17,229 bases of DNA from NCBI GenBank assembly GCA_910577235.1, contig CAJTMX010000052.1:1-17229 (forward strand), given 5' to 3'. A program made the position numbers and the translations under genes. Under the pieces are notes generated by a model that made no database searches, was not told where the DNA came from, and saw only the letters and a program-made list of their open reading frames with translations. Below, one piece after another: positions 1 to 7,709 of this stretch; positions within the stretch are counted from its first letter, which is position 1, and each line of letters begins with the position of its first letter. The DNA comes from an uncultured Acetatifactor sp. (lineage in GTDB: Bacteria > Bacillota > Clostridia > Lachnospirales > Lachnospiraceae).

Positions 1-2
1 GC

Positions 3-320
3 GGCGTGGTGGTGGACGACTTCAAGGTGGTGAACGGGCAGAACGGCATCTTTTTAGGCGCTCCCTCAAAGCCCGACCCCACCAGCAGGACGGGCTACCG
101 CTCCACGGTGCGGATCAATGACCGGGCTACCCAGGAGCGGCTGAACGCAGCCGGGGCCCAGGCATACCAGGCGGCGGTGGAAAAACTGCTGGCCCAGGCT
201 GAGGCGGTGCGCCCCGCGCCCATCCGGGAGCAGATGGATCAGGCAGGCAAGGAGGCCGCGCAGAAAAATGCCGCCCGGCCTGCCCCGGCAAAGGGGAAGG
301 AGGGACGGGATGCAAGATAG
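3..320 (+). CDS. SpoVG-like ICE protein (5' partial)
   Basis: The reading frame is open from the left edge and ends with TAG at 318-320, so the N-terminus lies outside the window. The visible start, VVDDFKVVNGQNGIFLGAPS, followed by a short strand (GYRSTVRI), matches the C-terminal half of the SpoVG fold, in which a 'V.vv.g.nGiF..mPS' strand is followed by a basic surface. SpoVG proteins bind nucleic acid; in Tn1549-type ICEs a SpoVG-like gene commonly precedes the methyltransferase and PrgI/VirB4 genes, which is the order here. The C-terminal 40 residues are Ala/Lys/Pro-rich and probably disordered. Its end overlaps the next gene by 11 bases, indicating co-translation. The family call rests on one motif and on context, and the specific role in the element is unknown. 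Confidence 0.65.
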   Translation, partial: GVVVDDFKVVNGQNGIFLGAPSKPDPTSRTGYRSTVRINDRATQERLNAAGAQAYQAAVEKLLAQAEAVRPAPIREQMDQAGKEAAQKNAARPAPAKGKEGRDAR

Positions 321-1104
321 CCCGGCTTTGGGACAAAATGTCCCGAACCCCAGGCCGGAACCCTCCGGCCTGTACCTTATGGACGGCATTGCGGGTCTGC
401 GCTCCCTCCCGGAGCACTCGGTGGATATGCTGTTGACCGACCCGCCCTACGGCACGACCCGCAACTATTGGGACGTGCCCCTGCCGCTCCCGGAGCTTTG
501 GGAGGCGGTGCGCTGGGCGGTCAAGCCCTCCGGGGCGGTGCTGTTCTTCGCGCAGTGCCCCTATGACAAAATCCTCGGCGCGTCCAACCTCCCCATGCTC
601 CGCTATGAATGGGTGTGGTACAAGAGCCGCTGTACGGGCTTTCTTAACGCCCGCCGCGCCCCGCTGAAAAAGACGGAGAATATCTTAGTGTTCTACCAAA
701 AGCTCCCCCTATACAACCCGCAGTTTGAACAGGGCAGGCCCTACAAGAAAACCGTATCAAGGAGCGGCCAGAGCCCCAACTACGGGAAGTTTACCCGCTC
801 CGGCGGCGGCTCAGAGGACGGGCGGCGTTTCCCGGGGAACCTGCTTTCCTTCCAGACTGTGGCCCATACCGTCCACCCCACCCAAAAGCCCGTGGAGCTT
901 TGCGAATACCTGATAAAGACCTACACCAGCCCCGGCCAGGTGGTGGCGGACATCTGCGCGGGCTCCGGCACAACGGCCATCGCCGCGCTGAACACGGGCC
1001 GGGAATTTATCTGCTTTGAGACGGCCCCGGCCTTTTACGGCCCGGCCACGGAGCGCATCACCCAGGCGCGGGCGGCTGTGGCCGCTGGCGGAAAGGGGGT
1101 GTGA
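310..1104 (+). CDS. DNA adenine/cytosine-N4 methyltransferase (N4/N6 family)
   Basis: 264 aa. The catalytic motif DPPY is at residues 44-47 (TDPPYGTTRNYWD) and the SAM-binding motif ADICAGSGTT is near 213-222. This DPPY-before-FxGxG order is that of the beta-class N4/N6 DNA methylases (PF01555); 'HPTQKPVELCEYLI' just before the SAM motif is also characteristic. It probably methylates the ICE DNA, protecting it from host restriction after transfer; no partner endonuclease is visible. I chose ATG 310 because a GGAGG lies just upstream (about 299-304); an in-frame upstream ATG at 268 has no such site and would lengthen the overlap with the preceding gene. The residues around 7-12 (LGQNVP) are encoded by the dispersed palindrome and are probably not part of the ancestral protein. 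The stop overlaps the next GTG start. Confidence 0.88.
   Translation: MQDSPALGQNVPNPRPEPSGLYLMDGIAGLRSLPEHSVDMLLTDPPYGTTRNYWDVPLPLPELWEAVRWAVKPSGAVLFFAQCPYDKILGASNLPMLRYEWVWYKSRCTGFLNARRAPLKKTENILVFYQKLPLYNPQFEQGRPYKKTVSRSGQSPNYGKFTRSGGGSEDGRRFPGNLLSFQTVAHTVHPTQKPVELCEYLIKTYTSPGQVVADICAGSGTTAIAALNTGREFICFETAPAFYGPATERITQARAAVAAGGKGV
326..347. repeat. Dispersed palindrome copy 1
   Basis: CTTTGGGACA-AAA-TGTCCCGAA. It lies within codons 6-13 of the N4/N6 methyltransferase gene, just after its start, and is read as LGQNVP. Confidence 0.9.
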
Positions 1105-1730
1105 CTATCGGTAAATATAACGTGATATACGCCGACCCGCCGTGGCGGTACGCCCAAAAGGGCCTGCAAGGTGCGGCGGAGCGGCACTACCCCACAATGG
1201 GGATTGAGGAATTATGCGCGTTGCCCGTGGCGGATTTGGCGGCCCCGGACAGCGTTCTTTTTCTGTGGGCCACGTTCCCCCAGCTCCCGGAGGCCCTGCG
1301 GCTTATCAGGGCATGGGGCTTTCAGTACAAGTCCGTGGGCTTTGTCTGGCTGAAAAAGAACAGAAAGGCCGACAGCTGGTTTTACGGGCTGGGCTTTTGG
1401 ACGCGGGCCAACGCGGAGGTGTGTCTGCTGGCAACCCGGGGCCATCCCCGGCGCAGGGCCGCGGACGTCCACCAGTTCATTATCTCCCCCATTGAGGGCC
1501 ACAGCAAAAAGCCGGACGAGGCAAGGGAGAAAATCGTGGCCCTGATGGGGGATGTGCCCCGTGTGGAGCTGTTCGCCCGCCAGACCCCGCCCGGCTGGGA
1601 TGTATGGGGGAACGAGGTGGAGCCCACTGAGGGACTTCGGGACATTTTGTCCCAAAGAAAGGAGGCTAAAAATGCCCTATGTGAATGTACCCAACGACTT
1701 ATCGAAAATCAAGACCAAAATCGCCTTTAA
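1101..1730 (+). CDS. MT-A70 family N6-adenine methyltransferase
   Basis: 209 aa starting at GTG 1101, overlapping the previous stop in the arrangement GTGA, with a purine-rich gaaaggggg just upstream. The N-terminus YADPPWRY carries the DPPW catalytic motif (residues 12-15) of the MT-A70 family, which makes N6-methyladenine in DNA or RNA. 'LFLWATFPQLPEALRLI' and 'GFVWLKKNRK' are typical family blocks, and 'GHSKKPDEAREKI ... ELFARQTPPGWDVWGNE' is the conserved C-terminal part. Residues 179-185 (LRDILSQ) and the rest of the tail are translated from the dispersed palindrome and the start of prgI, so the natural domain ends near residue 175. The last 59 bases overlap the prgI-family gene. Together with the preceding gene it forms a tandem methyltransferase pair. 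Confidence 0.88.
   Translation: MTIGKYNVIYADPPWRYAQKGLQGAAERHYPTMGIEELCALPVADLAAPDSVLFLWATFPQLPEALRLIRAWGFQYKSVGFVWLKKNRKADSWFYGLGFWTRANAEVCLLATRGHPRRRAADVHQFIISPIEGHSKKPDEAREKIVALMGDVPRVELFARQTPPGWDVWGNEVEPTEGLRDILSQRKEAKNALCECTQRLIENQDQNRL
1635..1657. repeat. Dispersed palindrome copy 2
   Basis: CTTCGGGACA-TTT-TGTCCCAAAG. It encodes LRDILSQ at the end of the MT-A70 gene and stands directly before the ribosome-binding site of the PrgI-family gene. Confidence 0.9.
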
Positions 1731-2046
1731 CCTGACGAAACGCCAGCTTGTGTGCTTTGGCGGCGCGGCCCTCGTGGGAGTCCCCTCCTACCTGTTTGCC
1801 CGGAGTGTCCTGGGGAACACGGCGGCGCTGTTCCTGATGCTGGGCATCATGCTCCCGGCGTTCCTCTTGGCGATGTATGAAAAAGACGGCCTGCCGCTGG
1901 AAAAGGTGGTAAAGAACATCCTCCGGGCCAGGTTCCTGCGCCCCGGCGCAAGGCCCTACAGGACGGAAAACATTTACGCGCCCTTTACCGGGCAGGCGGG
2001 AAAGGAGGCTTTGCATGAAAGAACCAAAAAACAGACGAAAAAATAA
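1672..2046 (+). CDS. PrgI family membrane protein of the conjugative T4SS
   Basis: 124 aa. The start MPYVNVPNDLSKIKTKIAFNL is a hallmark of the PrgI family, inner-membrane components of Gram-positive type IV secretion (VirB3-like position next to VirB4). Two hydrophobic segments are visible, roughly residues 26-46 and 49-69, followed by a basic cytoplasmic tail containing the characteristic 'YEKDGLPLEK' segment. I chose ATG 1672 over the upstream ATG at 1552 because AAAGGAGG stands just before it and the family N-terminus begins there. The gene starts inside the end of the MT-A70 gene and overlaps the VirB4 gene by 32 bases. It probably docks the VirB4 ATPase to the membrane. Confidence 0.9.
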   Translation: MPYVNVPNDLSKIKTKIAFNLTKRQLVCFGGAALVGVPSYLFARSVLGNTAALFLMLGIMLPAFLLAMYEKDGLPLEKVVKNILRARFLRPGARPYRTENIYAPFTGQAGKEALHERTKKQTKK

Positions 2047-4357
2047 GGCGGCAATGTCCGCCCAGCAGTCCATCCCCTATGTGGCGATGCACCCGGACGG
2101 GGTGTGCCAGCTCCCCGGCGGGCTCTACACAAAGACCGTGGAATACGAGGACATCAATTATTCCGTGGCATCCACCGAGGATCAGTCCGCGATTTTCAGC
2201 GGCTGGAGCGCGTTCCTCAACTACTTTGACAGCACCCTCCCCGTCCAGCTTTCCTTTATCAACCGCCGATCCCACTCCACCAGCCGCTATGAGGTGAACA
2301 TCCCCGCCCAGGAGGATGCCTTTGACAGCATCCGGGATGAGTTCGTGGGGATGCTGAAACGCCAGATCGCCCGGAGCAACAACGGCATTGAACGCTCCAA
2401 ATACATCACCTTTGGCGTTCCCGCCGAAGGGCTGGCGGAGGCCAGGCCCCGGCTTGACCGGGTGGAGGCGGATGTGATGGGCAACCTCCACCGGCTGGGC
2501 GTTCCCTCGTCCCCGCTGGACGGGCGGGAGCGGCTGGCCCTCTTACACGGCCAGATGCACCCCGGGCGGCGGGAGCTGTTCCGCTTTTCGTGGGCGGATA
2601 TTTCCAGGACGGGCATGGGGACAAAGGACTTCATCACCCCCAGCGGCGGCTTTGACTTTAGGGGCTCCCGGTTCTTCCGGGTGGGCGGCTTTTGGGGCGC
2701 GGCGTCCTATCTTCAGATTTTGGCGTCCGAGCTCTCTGACCGCCTTTTGCGGGAAATTCTGGAGCTGGACGCGGAGCTCACCGTCACCATGCACATCCAG
2801 ACCGTTGACCAGCTCAAGGCGATAAAGACCATCAAGGGGAAAATCTCGGACATTGACAAGATGAAAGTGGAGGAGCAGAAAAAGGCCGTCCGCGCCGGGT
2901 ACGACATGGATATACTTCCCCCCGACCTTATCACGTTCAGTAAGGACGCGGCGGAGCTTTTGGGGGACTTACAGTCACGGAATGAGCGGATGTTCCTTTT
3001 GACATTCACCGTCATCAACCTCGCCCCCACCCGCCAGCGGCTGGAAAACGATGTCTTCACCGTCTCCGGCATCGCCCAGAAATACAACTGCGCCCTGAAA
3101 CGGCTGGACTGGCAACAGGAACAGGGCTTTATGTCCTCGCTGGCCCTCGGCTACAATGACGTGCAGATCCAGCGGGGCATGACAACCAGTTCCACCGCGA
3201 TTTTCATTCCCTTTATGACAAGGGAGCTGCGCATGGGCGGGCAGGCCCTCTACTACGGCATGAACGCCCTTTCCCACAATGTCATCATGGCAGACCGGAA
3301 AAAGCTGAAATCCGCCAATGGGATGTATCTCGGCTCCACGGGCTCCGGCAAGAGCTTTGCCGCCAAGCGGGAATTGATAAACGTCTTTCTTGCCACAAGT
3401 GACCGCATCGTTATCGTTGACCCGATGGGGGAATATTCCCCGCTGGTGCGGCGGCTGGGCGGGCAGGTCATCGAGATTGCCCCGGACAGCCCCCACCATA
3501 TCAACCCGATGGATATTGAAATCGGTTTGAATGACGAGGACAGCCCCCTTTCCATGAAAGCGGATTTTCTGCTTTCGCTGTGCGAGCTGGTGGTGGGCGG
3601 CAAGGACGGCCTGCAACCCATAGAGAAAACCGTCATCGACCGCTGTGTGCGGCTGGTGTACCGGGAGCTTGCGCTGGGGCTGGAAGGCGCGAAAATGCCC
3701 CTGCTCCAGAATTTATACGAGGAATTACTCAGACAGCCGGAGCCGGAGGCAAAACGGGTGGCGACCGCGCTGGAGCTCTACTGCACGGGCTCCTTAAACC
3801 TCTTTAACCACCCTACAAATGTTGACCTGAGCTCCCGGGTGGTGTGCGTGGTGCTGAAAGGGCTGGGGGAGAACCTCCGCAAGATTGCGATGCACATCAC
3901 CAACGAGTTTGTCACCTCTGCGGTGAACACCAACTACCAGAACGGGGCGGCGACCTGGTGTTACTTTGACGAGTTCCACATCCTCTTACGCGACCCGCTG
4001 ACCGCCAGCTACTTTGTGGCGGTGTGGAAGATGCTCCGCAAAAAGGGCTGTGTGCCCTCGGCCCTCACGCAGAACGTGAAAGACCTTTTGGCCAGCCGGG
4101 AAATCGAGAACATACTGGATAACACCGATTTTCTTGTTCTGCTCTCCCAGGCCCAGAGCGACCGGGCCATCATCGCAAAACAGCTCGGCATTTCCGAGCA
4201 CCAGCTTTCCTATATCACCCACAGCAATTCCGGCGAGGGCCTGCTGTTCTATGGGAATGTGACGATACCCTTTGTTGACCGTTTCCCCAAAGGTGAGATC
4301 TACAACCTGCTCACCACCCGCCCGGAGGACATAGCCGATGACAAGAGAATGGAATAG
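2015..4357 (+). CDS. virB4: VirB4-like conjugation ATPase
   Basis: 780 aa, a normal length for Gram-positive VirB4/TrbE ATPases. Walker A is GSTGSGKS at residues 440-447, followed by 'IVIVDPMGEYSPL'; Walker B is YFDEFHIL with the acidic pair at D652-E653. The C-terminal region contains 'TQNVKDLLASREIENILDNTDFLVLL', the usual block after Walker B. It energises assembly of and transport through the conjugation channel at the cytoplasmic face of the membrane. ATG 2015 has AAAGGAGG six bases upstream. It overlaps the PrgI-family gene before it (32 bases) and the NlpC/P60 gene after it (20 bases), so the three are probably translationally coupled. No dispersed palindrome falls inside this long gene; one lies just beyond its end. 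Confidence 0.96.
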   Translation: MKEPKNRRKNKAAMSAQQSIPYVAMHPDGVCQLPGGLYTKTVEYEDINYSVASTEDQSAIFSGWSAFLNYFDSTLPVQLSFINRRSHSTSRYEVNIPAQEDAFDSIRDEFVGMLKRQIARSNNGIERSKYITFGVPAEGLAEARPRLDRVEADVMGNLHRLGVPSSPLDGRERLALLHGQMHPGRRELFRFSWADISRTGMGTKDFITPSGGFDFRGSRFFRVGGFWGAASYLQILASELSDRLLREILELDAELTVTMHIQTVDQLKAIKTIKGKISDIDKMKVEEQKKAVRAGYDMDILPPDLITFSKDAAELLGDLQSRNERMFLLTFTVINLAPTRQRLENDVFTVSGIAQKYNCALKRLDWQQEQGFMSSLALGYNDVQIQRGMTTSSTAIFIPFMTRELRMGGQALYYGMNALSHNVIMADRKKLKSANGMYLGSTGSGKSFAAKRELINVFLATSDRIVIVDPMGEYSPLVRRLGGQVIEIAPDSPHHINPMDIEIGLNDEDSPLSMKADFLLSLCELVVGGKDGLQPIEKTVIDRCVRLVYRELALGLEGAKMPLLQNLYEELLRQPEPEAKRVATALELYCTGSLNLFNHPTNVDLSSRVVCVVLKGLGENLRKIAMHITNEFVTSAVNTNYQNGAATWCYFDEFHILLRDPLTASYFVAVWKMLRKKGCVPSALTQNVKDLLASREIENILDNTDFLVLLSQAQSDRAIIAKQLGISEHQLSYITHSNSGEGLLFYGNVTIPFVDRFPKGEIYNLLTTRPEDIADDKRME

Positions 4358-6062
4358 CGCCGGGGATCAGGCCACTTCGGGACAGAATGTCCCAAAGTCC
4401 CCCAAAGGGCCGGGAGGCAAAAAGACCAAGTTCTGCACGGAAAGCGAAAAGGAGAAAATCAGCCGGTCAAAGCTGCGCATGGAGCGGCAGGAGGACAAGC
4501 TGAACCGCGCCCGCAAAAAGCTGGAGGGCAGGAAACCCCCGAAACCCAAAGGCCCGGTGCGCCGGGCTTTTGGGGCCGCCGGGCGCACCGCCCACGGCTT
4601 TGTGCATGGCAAAATCTACGAGGTGGAGCACGAAAATGTAGGAACCGAGGCGGCCCACCACGCCGAGCTTGCGGGCGAGGCCGTCCTGCGGCAGGGGACG
4701 CGCTATGTCAAAAGGTGCATCCGGGAGCACCCGGCCCGGGCCGTCCGCAAAGCCGAGGCAAAGTTCATTAAGGCCCGGGCCGATTATCAGTTCCGTATGG
4801 CGGCCCAGGAAAACCCGGAGCTTGCCAAAAACGCCGCCACCCGCTACTGGCATAAACAAAAGCTGAAAAAGCAGTATGCAAAACAAGCGCGGCAGGCCAC
4901 AAAACAGGCCGCGAAACAGGGGGCAAAGGCCGCCGAGAAAACAGCCGCCGCCACGGAAAAGCTGGCGGAGCAGGCCGCGGCCCTCGTAAAAAAACATCCC
5001 GTGGGGGCTCTGGCGGCGGTGGCCTGCGTACTGCTCCTGCTTTCCCTCCAGTCCTGCGCGTCCTCCCTTGTCTCTCTGGGGAACGCCGCCGCAGGCACGG
5101 TGGGAAGTACCACCTACCCCGCCCGGGACGGGGATATGCTGGGGGCCGAGGCGGACTACTGCGCGCTGGAGGCCGAGCTCCAGCATTATCTCAATACCTA
5201 TGAAAGCACCCACGGCTATGACGAGTACCATTACGATTTAGACGCCATCGGGCATGATCCCTATGTGCTGATTTCCATTCTGAGCGCATGGCATGAGGGG
5301 GAGTGGACGCTGGCCCAGGCCCAGCCCGTCCTGCGGATGCTCTTTGACCGCCAGTATACCCTGACGGAAAATGTGGTGCATGAGATACGCTACCGGGCGG
5401 AGACACGGACGGGAACCCGGACAGCCACAGACCCCGTGACCGGGGAAACCTTTACCGAGGAATATAAGTACACGGTCTGGGTGCCCTACGATTATTACAT
5501 CTGTTATGTGGCGCTGGATAACTTCAACCTTTCCCATCTCCCGGTCTACCTCATGGGGGAGGAAAAACTTTCCCGGTACTCCCTCTACATGGCCGCGCTG
5601 GGGAACAGGCCCGACCTCTTTCCCGGCTCCCCCTATGTAGGCAGGCACACCAACCCGCCCACAGATTATGACGTGCCGGAGGCGTACCTGTCCGATGAAA
5701 CATTCGCGGCGATGCTCTCCGAGGCGGAGAAATACCTGGGCTACCCCTATGTATGGGGCGGGAGTTCCCCGGCCACTTCCTTTGACTGCTCCGGCTTTGT
5801 GTCGTGGGTCGTCAACCACAGCGGCTGGGATGTGGGGCGGCTGGGGGCCCAGGGGCTTTACAACATCTGCACCCCCACAGGCTCCCCGCGCCCTGGCGAC
5901 CTTGTTTTCTTCAAGGGAACCTATGATACCCCGGGAGTCTCCCACTGTGGCATCTATGTGGGGGACGGGATGATGATCCACTGTGGCGACCCTATCAGCT
6001 ACGCCAACCTAAACGGCAGCTACTGGCAGGCCCACTTCTACGCCTACGGGCGTCTACCATGA
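4338..6062 (+). CDS. NlpC/P60 cell-wall hydrolase of the conjugation machinery (CD1108-like)
   Basis: 574 aa. N-terminal residues 20-215 are very Lys/Arg/Ala-rich and predicted helical or coiled-coil. A membrane segment covers about residues 222-243 (GALAAVACVLLLLSLQSCAS). A long extracellular part follows, and the C-terminal ~110 residues are an NlpC/P60 peptidase: catalytic Cys484 in FDCSGF, His536 in SHCGIYVG and a third polar residue, His548, in MIHCGD. The enzyme should cut peptidoglycan peptides locally so the mating channel can cross the wall, a VirB1-like role. The start ATG 4338 is preceded by GGAGG at 4324-4328 and overlaps the end of the VirB4 gene. Residues 14-20 (SGQNVPK) are encoded by the dispersed palindrome, before any recognisable domain. 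Confidence 0.92.
   Translation: MTREWNSAGDQATSGQNVPKSPKGPGGKKTKFCTESEKEKISRSKLRMERQEDKLNRARKKLEGRKPPKPKGPVRRAFGAAGRTAHGFVHGKIYEVEHENVGTEAAHHAELAGEAVLRQGTRYVKRCIREHPARAVRKAEAKFIKARADYQFRMAAQENPELAKNAATRYWHKQKLKKQYAKQARQATKQAAKQGAKAAEKTAAATEKLAEQAAALVKKHPVGALAAVACVLLLLSLQSCASSLVSLGNAAAGTVGSTTYPARDGDMLGAEADYCALEAELQHYLNTYESTHGYDEYHYDLDAIGHDPYVLISILSAWHEGEWTLAQAQPVLRMLFDRQYTLTENVVHEIRYRAETRTGTRTATDPVTGETFTEEYKYTVWVPYDYYICYVALDNFNLSHLPVYLMGEEKLSRYSLYMAALGNRPDLFPGSPYVGRHTNPPTDYDVPEAYLSDETFAAMLSEAEKYLGYPYVWGGSSPATSFDCSGFVSWVVNHSGWDVGRLGAQGLYNICTPTGSPRPGDLVFFKGTYDTPGVSHCGIYVGDGMMIHCGDPISYANLNGSYWQAHFYAYGRLP
4374..4398. repeat. Dispersed palindrome copy 3
   Basis: ACTTCGGGACA-GAA-TGTCCCAAAGT. It lies 17 bases after the VirB4 stop, within codons 13-21 of the NlpC/P60 gene, read as SGQNVPK. 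Confidence 0.9.
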
Positions 6063-6078
6063 CAAGGAGGTAATTTCA

Positions 6079-6387
6079 ATGGCGACAAGCAAGAGCGCAA
6101 AAATCATGGCCGAGATGGAAAAGGTCAAGGCCAAAATAAACGACCAGCAGGCCCGGCTGAAGGAGCTGGAACAGAAACACAGGGAGGCAGAGAACGAGGA
6201 GATCGTGGACATCGTGCGGGGCATGAGCATTTCCCTTGAGGAGCTCCCGCTGGTGCTCCAGCGCATCAAGGCCGGGGACGCTTTGGGACAAAATGTCCCG
6301 AAGTCCCATAATGGAGCCCATGCAAAGCCGGATGGCATTGTGGGGGATGGACTTGGAAATGACGAAAAAAAGGAGGATGCGGAATGA
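6079..6387 (+). CDS. DUF4315 family coiled-coil protein
   Basis: 102 aa. The N-terminal two thirds (about residues 5-45) is a charged coiled coil (AKIMAEMEKVKAKINDQQ...), followed by 'EIVDIVRGMSISLEELPLVLQRIKAG', the usual end of the DUF4315 family found between the hydrolase and DUF4366 genes in Tn1549-type ICEs. Function is unknown. The start has AAGGAGG at 6064-6070. After residue 68 the sequence runs into a dispersed palindrome (LGQNVPK, residues 69-75) and then a low-complexity tail, so the C-terminal ~34 residues look like an extension acquired with the repeat. The stop overlaps the next ATG (ATGA). Confidence 0.85.
   Translation: MATSKSAKIMAEMEKVKAKINDQQARLKELEQKHREAENEEIVDIVRGMSISLEELPLVLQRIKAGDALGQNVPKSHNGAHAKPDGIVGDGLGNDEKKEDAE
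6281..6303. repeat. Dispersed palindrome copy 4
   Basis: CTTTGGGACA-AAA-TGTCCCGAAG. It lies in the 3' third of the DUF4315 gene (LGQNVPK, residues 69-75), after the conserved domain. Confidence 0.9.
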
Positions 6388-7052
6388 AACAAAATAAATA
6401 TCGTGTGATGGCGGCGGCACTGTGCGCCGCCTTTTTGCTGTGCGGCTTTTCCACCACGGCCTACGCCGGGGGCGGCGAGGAATGGGAGGACTGCACGGGC
6501 GGGCCGGAATGGGAGGGGCTTGCCCCCGTGGAGCCCATGCCCACCCCGGAGCCCGAGCCCAAGCCGTTCACCCCGGGCGGCCAGGGGACGATGGTGGATA
6601 ACGCCACCGACCAGGACGGCAAGGAATTTTTCACCATCATGGCGGCAGACGAGTCCGTGTTCTATCTGGTGATTGACCGCCAGCGGGAGACGGAAAATGT
6701 GTACTTCCTGAACGCCGTCACCGTGGCCGATTTGATGGCCCTTGCGGAGCCCTCCCCGGAGGCCGTACCCGAACCGCTCCCGGAGCCGGAGCCCGAACCT
6801 GCTACCGAGCCGGAGCCGGAGCCCGAGCCGGAAAAATCCGGCGGGGCGGGGACGCTCCTGCTGGTGCTGGCGGTGCTGGCCCTCGGCGGCGGGGCCGGGT
6901 GGTACTTCAAGATTTACCGCCCCAAACAGCAGGCCGCCGCTCCCGGCGAGGATTTTGACGAGGCCGTGGAATACGGCGAGGACTATGGCGGCGGTGAGTA
7001 TGACGACCTCCCCCCGTGGGATGAGGAAGAAGAAAAGGAGGACGGAGAATGA
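6384..7052 (+). CDS. DUF4366-type secreted, membrane-anchored protein
   Basis: 222 aa. There is a clear signal peptide at residues 1-28 (basic start, hydrophobic core AAALCAAFLLCGF, then AYA). A small extracellular domain follows (about 60-120, containing 'FFTIMAADESVFYLVIDRQR'), then a Pro-Glu-rich linker with repeated PEPEP units (about 123-150), a transmembrane helix at about 156-175 (TLLLVLAVLALGGGAGWYF) and an acidic cytoplasmic tail. This layout is that of the DUF4366 proteins beside DUF4315 in clostridial ICEs. It probably belongs to the cell-envelope part of the mating apparatus, but no activity is known. It is coupled to its neighbours by ATGA overlaps at both ends. Confidence 0.87.
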   Translation: MKQNKYRVMAAALCAAFLLCGFSTTAYAGGGEEWEDCTGGPEWEGLAPVEPMPTPEPEPKPFTPGGQGTMVDNATDQDGKEFFTIMAADESVFYLVIDRQRETENVYFLNAVTVADLMALAEPSPEAVPEPLPEPEPEPATEPEPEPEPEKSGGAGTLLLVLAVLALGGGAGWYFKIYRPKQQAAAPGEDFDEAVEYGEDYGGGEYDDLPPWDEEEEKEDGE

Positions 7053-7222
7053 ATTTCACATCGAACCCTTTGGAACGGGAAATGAAACGCCGCCCCCGGC
7101 CCCGGGCTCCCCGCCCGGAAAAGCCCCGGGAGGGCTCCCGGTGCTGTGGCTGTCCCTACTGGCGCGGCATCCCCTGCGGCTCCTGCTTTCAGAGCCTTTT
7201 GAAAAAACCGGGCGGGAGGTGA
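7049..7222 (+). CDS. Small Cys-rich ICE protein (57 aa)
   Basis: A 57-codon ORF between the DUF4366 gene and the Cys_rich_VLP gene. It starts at ATG 7049, inside the DUF4366 stop (ATGA), with AGGAGG at 7035-7040, so translation is very likely. The N-terminal half is Arg/Pro-rich (MKRRPRPRAPRPEKPRE). The C-terminal half has five Cys in a short span (CCGCPYWRGIPCGSC), which looks like a small metal-binding knuckle. I recall similar short proteins at this place in related elements but cannot name a family. Its end overlaps the leader of the next gene: the GGAGG of that gene lies within its last codons. Function unknown; a nucleic-acid-binding role would fit the basic, Cys-rich make-up. Confidence 0.65.
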   Translation: MNFTSNPLEREMKRRPRPRAPRPEKPREGSRCCGCPYWRGIPCGSCFQSLLKKPGGR

Positions 7223-7226
7223 TATT

Positions 7227-7583
7227 TTGCGCGAGCTGACCCGTGAGGAAAAGGCCGCTATCCGCTCCCTTGTAGTGAAATGGTGCGCCAACTATGACCG
7301 GGAATATGGCTGTCTGCCCCTTGACTGCGAGTGCTATATGCTGGGGAAGTGCTGGACGGGGGCTTACTGCCGCTACTTCCGGGAGGCCGTCCTGCCGCTG
7401 AACCCGGTGCTGGAGGCCGCCCTCAATACCGAGGGGCCCGCCCCGGAAACCCGGCCCTGTCCTGTCTGCGGGCGGCCCTTTCTCCCGGACGGGCGGCGGC
7501 GCTACTGCTCCGAGGCTTGCTCCAAGGCCGCAAGGCAGAAAAAACAGCGGGGATATATGCGGAAATACCGGGGCGATGCGTGA
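7227..7583 (+). CDS. Cys_rich_VLP domain protein with C-terminal zinc ribbon
   Basis: 118 aa from a TTG start at 7227, supported by GGAGG at 7215-7219 seven bases upstream. The N-terminal part (MRELTREEKAAIRSL..., CANYDREYGCLPLDCECYML) contains the Cys-rich block that names the Cys_rich_VLP family, recurrent in conjugative elements. The C-terminal part (about residues 77-105) has C..C ... C...C spacing (PCPVCGRPF ... RYCSEACS) and a basic end, typical of a small zinc-binding, nucleic-acid-binding module. It follows the 57-aa Cys-rich gene by four bases and closes the tightly packed operon. Molecular role unknown. Confidence 0.83.
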   Translation: MRELTREEKAAIRSLVVKWCANYDREYGCLPLDCECYMLGKCWTGAYCRYFREAVLPLNPVLEAALNTEGPAPETRPCPVCGRPFLPDGRRRYCSEACSKAARQKKQRGYMRKYRGDA

Positions 7584-7709
7584 GCATTTGGGGGTATAAA
7601 ACCCCGCTGATTCCAAGGCTTTCCGGGGCCGCTTTGGGAGCGGGCCGTACTTTTATGCGTCCTGCCCCGGTTTTCCCGGATAGTGCTAACATTCTGAGAG
7701 GAGACAATC
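7584..7709. other. Intergenic gap with two short inverted repeats
   Basis: This is the first real gap after the packed operon. It holds GGGGT-ATAAA-ACCCC (7591-7605) and CCGCT-TTGGG-AGCGG (7630-7644). Neither is followed by a T-run, so they are not convincing terminators. AGGAGACAATC at the end is the ribosome-binding region for the gene at 7710. The gap could hold a promoter for the accessory and mobC genes or part of the transfer origin; nothing decides this. Confidence 0.35.

Noticed and set aside
6760..6835. PEPEP repeat in the DUF4366-type gene as a tandem DNA repeat of interest
   Set aside because: It is a normal Pro-Glu linker between an extracellular domain and the membrane helix in this family; the repeat is imperfect at DNA level.
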